DNA of 11,103 nucleotides from Anaerolineae bacterium. GTDB taxonomy: Bacteria; Chloroflexota; Anaerolineae; Aggregatilineales; Phototrophicaceae. Shown here one piece after another: positions 1 through 6,218 of the stretch. The translations under genes were made by a program, and so were the position numbers. How positions within the stretch are numbered: position 1 is the stretch's first letter; every line of letters starts with the position of its first letter. Under the pieces are notes generated by a model, which did not search any database, was not told the DNA's origin, and worked only from the letters and a program-made list of their open reading frames with translations. Location of the stretch: positions 1 to 11,103 of the forward strand of contig JANQRM010000623.1 in the NCBI GenBank assembly GCA_028284565.1, written 5' to 3'.

Positions 1-328
1 CGCCTGTGGTGGTATCGCCGACAATGCCTCGATTCCGCGTATTACTTTCTGGGAAGAGTTCCTCCCATGCACCGTACTCGGTTAGCGAATCGCCTAAAAA
101 TACGGTGTCGGTGGATTCTACGCCCAGTAGCTCGAATTGACTTGTGAGGCGTTCATAGCTGGGCTGGACGAAGATGCTGTGCATCAGGGGGAATACGCCA
201 CCTGAAATCGCCCAAACGGTGATGGTGATAATGAGCAGTATCAGCGCGAGCGTAATGCCGATGGATAGTCGGGTGAAGAATGTTTTCAGGAATGAGCTGG
301 TGGTTGATGGGTTTTTGTTTGCGGACAT
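1..328 (-). CDS. SGNH/GDSL-family hydrolase, membrane-anchored, C-terminus beyond window (partial)
   Basis: Only the first 109 residues are in the window; the gene runs off the left edge. The start is the ATG at 328, preceded by AAGGAG with a six-base gap. Residues 20-42 form a hydrophobic segment after a basic N-terminus, so the protein is probably anchored with its catalytic domain outside. The SGNH block I motif VFLGDSLTE is at residues 76-84, with Ser81 as the expected nucleophile. NRGIVGDTT at 99-107 fits block II, where Gly104 would help form the oxyanion hole. The family comprises esterases, lipases and acyl-transfer or deacetylating hydrolases; this GDSLTE...W.ELFP...NRGI..DTT arrangement resembles the PAF-acetylhydrolase-like group. 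Substrate cannot be read from the fragment. The Asp-His pair (block V) lies outside the window, so catalytic completeness is not verified. Confidence 0.85.
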   Translation of the reverse strand, partial: MSANKNPSTTSSFLKTFFTRLSIGITLALILLIITITVWAISGGVFPLMHSIFVQPSYERLTSQFELLGVESTDTVFLGDSLTEYGAWEELFPESNTRNRGIVGDTTTG

Positions 329-379
329 GGTTTTCTCCTTTATGAATTGTCCTTTATGTGTTGCCAAAATGAACGACGT

Positions 380-401
380 GGGCAGACACACAAGTCTGCC
401 C
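380..401. repeat. Inverted repeat (GGGCAGAC stem), likely interspersed palindromic element
   Basis: GGGCAGAC at 380-387 and GTCTGCCC at 394-401 are perfect 8-bp arms around a six-base loop, flanked by ACGT on both sides (376-379, 407-410). Read on the minus strand it begins GTAGGGGCAGAC, a form I recall as an abundant interspersed hairpin in Chloroflexota and some cyanobacteria. It sits between the oxidoreductase stop and the hydrolase start and has no U-tract, so it is not a classical terminator, although it could stabilise a 3' end. Confidence 0.6.
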
Positions 402-418
402 CTACAACGTCATATTGG

Positions 419-1393
419 TTAAGCGATTGTGATGACGACTTTGCCTCTGGCACGACTGGTTTCGAGATAGCTGATCGCTTCGGCAGTTTCTTCGAGCGGG
501 TAACAGCGGTCTATTACCGGAACGACTTCGCCAGCTTGCATGAGGTCTGCCAGATAGCGCAAGTCGTCTTGGTTAGGTTGTGCCGTCCCCAGCATGCCGA
601 CTGTTTTACTCCCATAAATGGAACTTAGGCGTGCAAGCACCATATGGTCGAACAAGCGAGGCAGTGTGGTGTATCCAATAATGACAGTTTGACCATTGGG
701 GACTAAAGCACGTTTCAAATCCGTCGTTGAATGGTTGCCGACGGCATCAACAATCAGGTCGTAGGTTTGTCCCGTTTGAGTGAAGTCGGTTTCGGTGTAA
801 TCAAATACATGGTCTGCGCCAATGGAGCGTACAAGCTCAAGATTGCGAGTACTGCATACACCTGTGACCTCTGCGCCAAATGCTTTGGCAATCTGGACCG
901 CGAATGTGCCAACGCCGCCCGATGCCCCGTTGATGAGAACGTTCTGCCCTCCGCGAATGCCTCCTTCACGAAGTCCTTGTAAGGCTGTGATACCAGCGAT
1001 GGGCGTAGCTGATGCGGCTTCAAAAGCGAGTTTGGGTGGTTTTAATGCCAAGCGATTTTCAGGCACAGCGACGAATTCTGCAAAGCCTCCCAAGCCAATC
1101 TGGAATTTATCACCGAAGACGGCGTCTCCGACTTGGAACAGGGTGACATTTTTGCCGACTGATTCAACTATTCCAGCGATGTCTGCACCGAGAATGTTGA
1201 TGTTGGGTTTTCGGAGTCCAAACTCTAACTTCGCCAAGAAGGGTTCACCTCGCATGATGTGCCAGTCGAGGGGATTGGTGGCGGCGGCATGGAGCTTGAC
1301 GAGAACTTCATCGTCATTGGGTGTGGGCTTGGCGACCTCTTCGAGTTGGAGGACATCGGGCGACCCATATTGATGGAAGGTGATAGCTTTCAT
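419..1393 (-). CDS. NADP-dependent zinc-independent MDR oxidoreductase (quinone oxidoreductase-like)
   Basis: This 324-residue protein has the full length of a medium-chain dehydrogenase/reductase. The N-terminal GroES-like domain covers roughly residues 1-120 (HAAATNPLDW at 35-44, GADIAG at 69-74). The nucleotide-binding Rossmann domain follows, with the glycine-rich turn GASGGVG at 146-152. The C-terminal RARGKVVI is typical of the family. No catalytic-zinc ligands or structural-zinc cysteine cluster are visible, which places it with zinc-independent quinone oxidoreductase or zeta-crystallin-like reductases that reduce quinones or enones with NAD(P)H. The start ATG at 1393 has AAGGAA about eight bases upstream. 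It lies 118 bp downstream of the XRE regulator gene on the same strand and may be transcribed with it or alone. The exact substrate is unknown. Confidence 0.9.
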   Translation of the reverse strand: MKAITFHQYGSPDVLQLEEVAKPTPNDDEVLVKLHAAATNPLDWHIMRGEPFLAKLEFGLRKPNINILGADIAGIVESVGKNVTLFQVGDAVFGDKFQIGLGGFAEFVAVPENRLALKPPKLAFEAASATPIAGITALQGLREGGIRGGQNVLINGASGGVGTFAVQIAKAFGAEVTGVCSTRNLELVRSIGADHVFDYTETDFTQTGQTYDLIVDAVGNHSTTDLKRALVPNGQTVIIGYTTLPRLFDHMVLARLSSIYGSKTVGMLGTAQPNQDDLRYLADLMQAGEVVPVIDRCYPLEETAEAISYLETSRARGKVVITIA

Positions 1394-1511
1394 GGTTGGT
1401 TTCCTTGTTCTTAGTTGTTGGTTTTTTGGTTGGCAGGGGGAATAAGCATCACCCCCGATAAGACTGTGACGGTGCTGTGATATCTTTGATGAAGTTGTGA
1501 GTTAGTTGGTG

Positions 1512-1754
1512 CTATTTACGCTTTGGTTTCTCGTCGTCCTCGTCGTCAATGTAGGAGAAGATTTCTTCTAGGGAGACATCGAAGACACGGGCTATCCGAA
1601 AGGCAAGTTCGAGCGATGGTGAATATTTGGCATTTTCGACGGCGATGATGGTTTGCCTTGTCACCCCCACTTTCTTGGCGAGTTCTTTTTGCGTCATTTC
1701 GCCATTCATAAAGCGGAGGGTACGGATGTTGTTCTGTATGCGAACCTCGTCCAC
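1512..1754 (-). CDS. Small XRE-family helix-turn-helix transcriptional regulator
   Basis: The protein is 80 residues if it starts at the GTG at 1754. That start is preferred because GGGGGAG lies eight bases upstream and the codon falls one base after the stop of the preceding gene. An in-frame ATG at 1784 would add ten poorly family-like residues inside the upstream gene. The HTH spans about residues 10-65: [17 protein letters not shown] at 20-36 is the classic scaffold plus recognition helix, followed by [16 protein letters not shown] and FDVSLEEIF. The tail is acidic then basic ([11 protein letters not shown]). Such short regulators resemble the YozG/YgzD type, which are often co-transcribed with a membrane protein, as here. 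It most likely represses its own operon. The ligand or signal is not readable from sequence. Confidence 0.85.
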   Translation of the reverse strand: MDEVRIQNNIRTLRFMNGEMTQKELAKKVGVTRQTIIAVENAKYSPSLELAFRIARVFDVSLEEIFSYIDDEDDEKPKRK

Positions 1755-1755
1755 G

Positions 1756-2211
1756 TTAGAGTCTCCCCCGATACATAAGGACACGGGTCAAATCACCAGC
1801 TATTTGCCCCACCAAGCCGGAGATGATGAGCAGAGTAAACATAACCAGAGGCGGTTGTTCGAGCGCAAAAGTCAGCATGGCAATCAAACTCCCGAAGGAT
1901 GTGAACGTGTAAGTCATTTTCGTCCCACGCAGGTCGATATGAACGTCGCGTTCATCTTCGATATCCTCAATTTCCGGTTCCTCTCCACCTGTTCGGATGC
2001 CTTCGAGGATGGCAATGGCGATATGTGTGAGTATGGTCGATAAGATGGAAGCGACAATGGCGAGGATAATCACAACAACCCACAGGCGGACAACATTCTC
2101 TTGATTGAAGGTCTCGAATTGGATCATCTGGAACACACTAATGAGGAAGAATCCCAGAATAAGTGAAAAGTTGAATAGGGTGACAGTGGATGTCTTTTCT
2201 TTGAAGGACAT
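1756..2211 (-). CDS. Four-helix membrane protein paired with XRE regulator (DUF2178-like, tentative)
   Basis: This 151-residue integral membrane protein starts at the ATG at 2211, chosen because AAGGAGG lies eight bases upstream; an earlier in-frame ATG at 2274 lacks this. Hydrophobic segments are at about residues 10-30, 41-70, 99-117 and 121-143. Between the second and third lies a charged cytoplasmic-type loop, [25 protein letters not shown]. The DERDxxIDLRGTKxxY signature is the sort of motif I associate with DUF2178-like membrane proteins encoded beside small XRE regulators. Its stop is one base from the regulator's start, so the two are translationally coupled. A role in membrane sensing or in controlling the regulator's activity is an inference from this pairing. 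No catalytic residues are apparent. Confidence 0.75.
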   Translation of the reverse strand: MSFKEKTSTVTLFNFSLILGFFLISVFQMIQFETFNQENVVRLWVVVIILAIVASILSTILTHIAIAILEGIRTGGEEPEIEDIEDERDVHIDLRGTKMTYTFTSFGSLIAMLTFALEQPPLVMFTLLIISGLVGQIAGDLTRVLMYRGRL

Positions 2212-2442
2212 GGAGTCCCCTCCTTGCGTAACCGTTTCTTTACTTCGAGTACAATATCTTCGACTATAGGTCAAATATCATGTACATAAAGTAAATTATT
2301 TTTTACATCAAGTCAATAAGTTTTAACGTTACAATTTGGTGATAATTTACAAACGATTTACTAACTTTTGAGAATGGCAGTAACTGAGTTTGATCTGACG
2401 GGGTTTCTATCTACAGTATGAATTGACTTTTGGGGAAATCTG

Positions 2443-2622
2443 ATGGGTAATCAATCCGCCGAAGAAGAGCCAAAAAAGAAGAAGAGCGCAGATGTCGTAA
2501 GGCGATCTAAACATACGGATGATACCTGTAGTGAAGCTTGTGCCTATGGCTGTGTATTGATCGTCCCGCGTATTGTGATTTTTTCCCTTCAGTTTCTATT
2601 TCACGCAATAACAGATGATTAG
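2443..2622 (+). CDS. Unrecognised 59-residue protein with Cys cluster and C-terminal membrane helix
   Basis: The ATG at 2443 opens a 59-codon frame ending in TAG at 2620-2622. A purine-rich GGGGAAA lies about four bases upstream and is a modest ribosome-binding site. The N-terminus is charged and lysine-rich (EEEPKKKK at 7-14). A cluster CSEACAYGC follows at 29-37, with cysteines spaced C-x3-C-x3-C. A hydrophobic helix then spans about 38-55 (LIVPRIVIFSLQFLF) before a short acidic end. The layout suggests a single-pass membrane protein with metal- or disulfide-forming cysteines at the membrane face. I do not recognise a family. Its stop overlaps that of the convergent Nudix gene by four bases, which fits a true 3' end. 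It fills a stretch that otherwise has no gene. Confidence 0.5.
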   Translation: MGNQSAEEEPKKKKSADVVRRSKHTDDTCSEACAYGCVLIVPRIVIFSLQFLFHAITDD

Positions 2623-3101
2623 ACAATTGTCATTGTGATGACTTCGACCTGTTTCACCCCGTTGGTTTCGCCGATTTGACACAGGTGCATCCTCCACTGG
2701 ACATCTGCAGAGAAGCCTCGATGTTGCCATTCTTGGAGGACGGTGTGAGTGGTGGGAATGATGTTGTAGTTGAAGAGGTCTTCTATCATCACCCAGAACA
2801 AATCGCCTTCGTCACAAGCAGGTGGTGCGCCCTTGTAGAGTCCCCAGAAATAAGCCAGCGTGACATAGTTTTCGATGATGCAGGTGGCGAGTGGATGTAA
2901 GTGTACATGGCTTAAGCCTGTTTCTTCGGCAAGTTCACGATAGGCACTGTCTATGATTTTCTCCCCCGCTTCGACCTTTCCACCGACTCCCGTGTGCCAA
3001 TTGGGGGCAAAGGCTTTGGTAGCGGCGCGCTTGAGGAGAAGTAATTTGGTGGGAGGCGTGGCATCCAGTAAGAAGATGACGGTGTAGATGTCAGGTGCCA
3101 T
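2619..3101 (-). CDS. Nudix hydrolase (MutT/MTH1-like)
   Basis: The protein is 160 residues, normal for a single-domain Nudix enzyme. The Nudix box is intact: Gly41, Glu47, Arg55-Glu56-Leu57, Glu59-Glu60 and Gly62-Leu63 satisfy GX5EX7REUXEEXGU, giving the Mg-binding helix. LLLLKRA at 20-26 and FAPNWHTGVGGKVEAGE at 31-47 resemble eukaryotic MTH1 and bacterial MutT-type nucleotide pyrophosphatases. Hydrolysis of an oxidised or damaged nucleoside triphosphate to its monophosphate is the likely reaction, but specificity in this superfamily cannot be assigned from the box. It starts at the ATG at 3101; upstream only a weak AAGAGA is seen. It lies 49 bp downstream of the DUF4145 gene on the same strand and may be its distal partner. 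Confidence 0.92.
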   Translation of the reverse strand: MAPDIYTVIFLLDATPPTKLLLLKRAATKAFAPNWHTGVGGKVEAGEKIIDSAYRELAEETGLSHVHLHPLATCIIENYVTLAYFWGLYKGAPPACDEGDLFWVMIEDLFNYNIIPTTHTVLQEWQHRGFSADVQWRMHLCQIGETNGVKQVEVITMTIV

Positions 3102-3150
3102 TGCAAGTCAGATTCTCTTTTATGGGTTGTGTAAACATATAATTTGAAAT

Positions 3151-3828
3151 TTATTTGTCGTTGATTTCAGAGATTGCCTGTTGTCTAAGTTCAGCTGCTT
3201 CTCGGATTTTTGCCGCTCGAATGAACAGTTGATGGAGAGTATCTTTCATCATTTCTAGCAGAATGACAGCACGTTCCTTATTGAGTTTAGGTAAATTAGG
3301 ATGTGCGCCATCGTGACCTGAGAGAATAATTTGATCTAACATCGCTTTCGTTTCTTCATCTATCTCAACCAACTCTTTTACTTCATTGAATTGCTTTGTT
3401 ACACGACTTTTTCCCTCAGCACCTAATTCTGTAAATGCACTTTGGGCTGTGCGCCGACACATTGCGGCAAACGCATTGAAGCATTGATTTGAATAGCAAG
3501 TAAGGGCTTCTTCAAAATCACTGGCAACTTCACCGGGCAAATAGTGAAGTTCAAAAGTTTCTTTTGGGAATTCTACTTCTTGATAATTATCTGTGGGTAA
3601 GACCACCTTTCCTGAATTCCATCTAACAGGAAAGCGAAGAAAAACAGGCTTCTGACATTGGTTACACATATAGCCAATACCAACTTCTTCAAGGTGAAAG
3701 CGATTAATATACTCGAAGCGAGGAATAGAAATTGCAGTCATATTTGCTGGAGTTCGACAATGTGGACAAATTAATTTGTATGTCTTGTCAAATATTTGTG
3801 TAGGGTCATTATGGTGGTCTAATTGCAC
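3151..3828 (-). CDS. DUF4145 domain protein with N-terminal zinc ribbon
   Basis: This 225-residue protein starts at GTG 3828. An in-frame stop sits two codons upstream, and the first in-frame ATG (residue 29) would remove a cysteine pair. CPHC at 21-24 and CNQC at 55-58 form a probable four-cysteine zinc ribbon. From about residue 95 the sequence matches DUF4145: LPGEVASDFEEALTCYSNQC, AAMCRRTAQSAF, and the hallmark GHDGAHP at 171-177, ending in a helical segment. DUF4145 occurs alone and appended to type I restriction subunits and other nucleic-acid-associated proteins; its function is unknown. A DNA- or RNA-linked role is suggested only by the zinc ribbon. Its codons are visibly richer in A and T than those of the flanking genes, which may reflect acquisition. 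No good ribosome-binding site is visible. Confidence 0.8.
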   Translation of the reverse strand: MQLDHHNDPTQIFDKTYKLICPHCRTPANMTAISIPRFEYINRFHLEEVGIGYMCNQCQKPVFLRFPVRWNSGKVVLPTDNYQEVEFPKETFELHYLPGEVASDFEEALTCYSNQCFNAFAAMCRRTAQSAFTELGAEGKSRVTKQFNEVKELVEIDEETKAMLDQIILSGHDGAHPNLPKLNKERAVILLEMMKDTLHQLFIRAAKIREAAELRQQAISEINDK

Positions 3829-3865
3829 GTACTATCATCATTCACTGAATTAACCTGTTAAGTCT

Positions 3866-3871
3866 ATTATA
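3866..3871 (-). promoter_or_regulatory. Candidate -10 box for the DUF4145 gene
   Basis: TATAAT is present on the minus strand at 3871-3866, 37 bases before the GTG start, in an AT-rich stretch. A matching -35 box at normal spacing is weak, so the assignment depends on the exact -10 match and its position. Confidence 0.35.
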
Positions 3872-3922
3872 TTACATAGTCTAAAATAGAGCATCAGTCA
3901 CCCGTAGGCAAAGCGTCATCCA

Positions 3923-3952
3923 TACACAGATTTGAGCAAATCAGCGTATGAT
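3923..3952 (+). promoter_or_regulatory. Candidate promoter of the LCP gene with palindrome in the spacer
   Basis: TACACA (3923-3928) and TATGAT (3947-3952) are separated by 18 bases and lie 35 bases before the chosen ATG. The spacer holds GATTTGAGCAAATC (3929-3942), perfect 6-bp arms around two bases, exactly where a repressor would block RNA polymerase. The -35 matches consensus at only four of six positions. Confidence 0.35.
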
Positions 3953-3987
3953 AGGGTAGAGCAAAATGTTGTGTGAAGGGACGCTCG

Positions 3988-5283
3988 ATGCGCCGTTTGT
4001 TGATTGTTCTCAGTTTATTTCTGCTCATTCCGCTTGTCATTGCTCAAGACGACGATGGGATACCCTTGCCTGTCGCGTTGGTGAATGAGGAGGAGTATGA
4101 CATATTGAATGTGTTGCTGTTGGGGACGGCAACTAGCAAGTTTGAGAGTCCCGGCTTGACAGATTCAATCTTGATTGCGTCGCTGAATTTGGATTTGGGG
4201 ACGGCTTCGCTGGTGCATATCCCGCGCGATTTGTATGTGTATATCCCCGATTATGGTATGTCGAAAATCAATGTCGCCTATTTCCATGGGGAATTGCGGG
4301 ACGAGAATCGTACAGGTGTCGAACTACTCAAAGAGACGATATTACACAATTTGGGCATCGAGATTGATTATTATGCACGGGTGAATTTTAATGGCTTTGG
4401 GGACATCATCGACTCAGTGGGAGGCATTACGATCACAGCGGATTGTGCTTTGCAAGATTGGCGACTGAAATCTCCTGAATTGGACCCGCAGGTGGAAGAC
4501 AACTGGGAACTGTTTACGCTTTGGGGCGGGCGACATCATATGGATGGGGATACGGCGTTGTGGTATGTGAGGAGTCGGCGGACGAGCAGTGACTTGGATA
4601 GAGGGCGGCGACAAGAAGATGTGCTACGGGCATTGTGGCGCAAAATCCGTAGTGAAGGCTTAATCGAGCAATTGCCGGAGTTGTGGGGACAGCTGGATGG
4701 TGTGGTGGATACGGACATGGAATTGTCGGATGTGGTGGGCTTGGCTCCCTATGCGCTGACGATTGATACGGGTGGCATCGACTACTTCACCTTCCGCATT
4801 AATCAAGAGGTGCGTCGGGATTACACGGAAGGCGATGGTCAGGAAGTATTGGCGATGAATCCAGAAGCCGTGGCGATACTGATGCAACAAGTCGTCTTGC
4901 CTCCAACAGCGAGTCAGTTGGGGATTAATCGTCCGACGGTAGCCGTGGTGAATGCGAGTGGGATGCCTGCGATGGCATATGTGGCGGCAGATAGACTGGA
5001 ACTCGAAGGTTTCCGCACGATTGTCTTGGATGAGCCGACCACCCCGCGCGATTATAATCATATTATCGACTACACAGGTGCGGATAAGGGCAACCCGATT
5101 GGGGAAATTCAGCGTGCGTTGCGTGTGACAGATGAAGGGATTTCGGTTGATCCACAGGCGAACCGTGAGTATGACTATAAGGTATTCATCGGGGGATTGT
5201 ATCCGACCTTTTCTTGTACGCGGGGTATCTTGCCTCCGAAGCCGTTGGATGAAGGCGGGAATGTGATTGCAGATGAGGGGTGA
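3988..5283 (+). CDS. Exported LytR-CpsA-Psr (LCP) family protein with C-terminal LytR_C domain
   Basis: The preferred start is the ATG at 3988, with GAAGGGA six bases upstream; an upstream in-frame GTG at 3973 is less likely. The 431-residue product begins MRRLLIVLSLFLLIPLVIA, a signal peptide probably cut before Gln20. The LCP domain runs from about 38 to 225. Its signature residues are present: TDS at 58-60, IPRD at 78-81, KIN at 93-95, YVRSRR at 173-178 and DLDRGRRQ at 182-189, the acidic and arginine residues that bind the pyrophosphate and metal of polyprenyl-linked substrates. A LytR_C domain follows at about 315-410. LCP proteins attach glycopolymers from lipid carriers to the cell wall or, in some lineages, to other acceptors. 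Unlike typical LCP proteins, the N-terminus looks cleavable rather than a retained anchor. It is transcribed alone. Confidence 0.9.
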   Translation: MRRLLIVLSLFLLIPLVIAQDDDGIPLPVALVNEEEYDILNVLLLGTATSKFESPGLTDSILIASLNLDLGTASLVHIPRDLYVYIPDYGMSKINVAYFHGELRDENRTGVELLKETILHNLGIEIDYYARVNFNGFGDIIDSVGGITITADCALQDWRLKSPELDPQVEDNWELFTLWGGRHHMDGDTALWYVRSRRTSSDLDRGRRQEDVLRALWRKIRSEGLIEQLPELWGQLDGVVDTDMELSDVVGLAPYALTIDTGGIDYFTFRINQEVRRDYTEGDGQEVLAMNPEAVAILMQQVVLPPTASQLGINRPTVAVVNASGMPAMAYVAADRLELEGFRTIVLDEPTTPRDYNHIIDYTGADKGNPIGEIQRALRVTDEGISVDPQANREYDYKVFIGGLYPTFSCTRGILPPKPLDEGGNVIADEG

Positions 5284-5307
5284 TTTCACATCCCATAGAT
5301 CAGTTGC

Positions 5308-5336
5308 TTGACAAATGTTCTAATATCATGTATACA
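5308..5336 (+). promoter_or_regulatory. Sigma-70 promoter of the ArsR operon
   Basis: TTGACA (5308-5313), a 17-base spacer, and TATACA (5331-5336) form a near-consensus promoter, perfect at -35 and four of six at -10. The -10 lies inside the 10-bp palindrome ATGTATACAT (5328-5337). Transcription should start at about 5342-5344, on or next to the ATG at 5344. Confidence 0.75.
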
Positions 5337-5351
5337 TAACCATATGGTTAT
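5336..5351. promoter_or_regulatory. 16-bp perfect palindrome, candidate ArsR operator
   Basis: ATAACCATATGGTTAT is a perfect 16-bp palindrome overlapping the end of the -10 box, the predicted transcription start and the start codon. ArsR-family dimers bind dyads of this kind over their own promoters, so autorepression is the natural reading. A copy of one half, ATAACCAT, recurs at 6174-6181 ahead of the third operon gene. Confidence 0.55.
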
Positions 5352-5685
5352 CAATGACAATCAGCTCAACCTGATTTTCGGTGCGCTGTCGGATGAAACT
5401 CGCCGTCATATGCTCATGCGATTATCAGGTGGTGATATGAATATTAAAACACTCGCCGAACCGTATAAGATGTCGCAACCGGCTATCTCGAAGCATGTGC
5501 GAGTCTTGGAACGGGCGGGCTTGGTTGAGAAAACACAACAGGGGCGGGAATCAATTATCCGTGCCAACCCTACCCTTGTGCAACATGCCGGCGATTGGAT
5601 TGCTTATTATATGCAGTTCTGGCAAGAGCAATTCGATGCTGTCGAGGCACATCTCCAACACAATAAGGACGACACCAATGAGTAG
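5344..5685 (+). CDS. ArsR-family winged-helix transcriptional regulator
   Basis: The start is placed at the ATG at 5344, giving 113 residues. An upstream in-frame TTG at 5308 is the promoter's -35 box, so it cannot be the start. The fold is that of ArsR/SmtB regulators: NQLNLIFGALSDETRRHMLMRL at 6-27, then KTLAEPYKMSQPAISKHVRVLERAGL with the recognition helix at about 43-58, and the wing VEKTQQGRESIIRANP. The protein has no cysteine and lacks the ELCVCDL metal-site motif, so it is not a classical arsenic or cadmium sensor. It belongs with regulators encoded beside SRPBCC/AHSA1 proteins. It heads a four-gene operon and overlaps the next gene by eight bases. The mRNA is probably leaderless and autoregulated through the palindrome at its start. 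Confidence 0.9.
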   Translation: MVINDNQLNLIFGALSDETRRHMLMRLSGGDMNIKTLAEPYKMSQPAISKHVRVLERAGLVEKTQQGRESIIRANPTLVQHAGDWIAYYMQFWQEQFDAVEAHLQHNKDDTNE

Positions 5686-6160
5686 CCACATCACATTTGA
5701 GAATGGACGCTTGACGGCTATCCGTACCTATGATGCCCCTCGTGAAGCCGTGTTTGATGCGTGGATTCAAGCCAGCAAAGTGCCGTTGTGGTGGGGCTGT
5801 GGCGATGCGATTGGGATTGAATCCGAAATTGAGCCGAAAGTCGGTGGGATTTTTTTGCAAAAGCTGACCTTAAAAGACGCAGGCGAATATCATCATCATG
5901 GAATCATCACGGCATACGACCCGCCTGCATTACTGGCGTATCGACTGCATGACCGTTTTCATGAAGAACCGATGATGGTGCGCGTGGAATTTACAGAATC
6001 GGATGGGCGTACGACGGTTCGCCTCATTCAAGACAATCTGAAGACGATGTATAGCGACATCGTTATGGCAGGCTGGGCGGAAGGTTTTGAAAAATTGCAT
6101 CATTTCCTCGCAGAGACTCAATCCACCAAAGGAGTTGCTGAACCGACGAACCATCCTTGA
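5678..6160 (+). CDS. SRPBCC (AHSA1/START-like) domain protein
   Basis: The 160-residue protein starts at the ATG at 5678, eight bases inside the end of the ArsR gene, with AAGGA eight bases upstream. The family pattern is present: RTYDAPREAVFDAWIQASKVPLWWG at 16-40, PKVGGIF at 53-59, HGIITAYDPPALLAYRL at 74-90, then a strand with VRVEFTESDGRTTVRL and the C-terminal helix AGWAEGFEKLHHFLAE. SRPBCC proteins have a deep hydrophobic cavity and bind or act on small apolar ligands; the AHSA1 name is historical and does not show Hsp90 activation here. Partnership with the upstream regulator is a common arrangement, suggesting that both respond to the same ligand or stress, but the ligand is unknown. 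The C-terminal dozen residues look disordered. Confidence 0.88.
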   Translation: MSSHITFENGRLTAIRTYDAPREAVFDAWIQASKVPLWWGCGDAIGIESEIEPKVGGIFLQKLTLKDAGEYHHHGIITAYDPPALLAYRLHDRFHEEPMMVRVEFTESDGRTTVRLIQDNLKTMYSDIVMAGWAEGFEKLHHFLAETQSTKGVAEPTNHP

Positions 6161-6218
6161 CGCTGTGTCATTGATAACCATTCCAACTCAACAATGACAA
6201 CGCAAGGAGTTTATACCC

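Noticed and set aside
822..1373. 183-codon plus-strand frame
   Set aside because: It is a shadow of the MDR oxidoreductase gene, with Pro/Ser/Arg-rich sequence typical of antisense frames.
1436..1456. GGGGG...CCCCC mini-hairpin between the XRE and MDR genes
   Set aside because: There are only five pairs and no U-tract; not supported as a terminator or riboswitch.
1627..2043. 138-codon plus-strand frame
   Set aside because: It crosses the XRE and membrane-protein genes antisense and shows no family pattern.
4660..5289. 209-codon minus-strand frame
   Set aside because: It lies wholly antisense to the LCP gene, has an arginine- and histidine-rich unlikely composition and no family pattern.
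5275..5300. Possible terminator hairpin after the LCP gene
   Set aside because: Pairing around GGGTGA/TCACATCCC needs bulges and no T-run follows.
5308..5343. N-terminal extension of the ArsR protein from a TTG at 5308
   Set aside because: The TTG is the first three bases of the TTGACA -35 box and the added residues do not fit the family.
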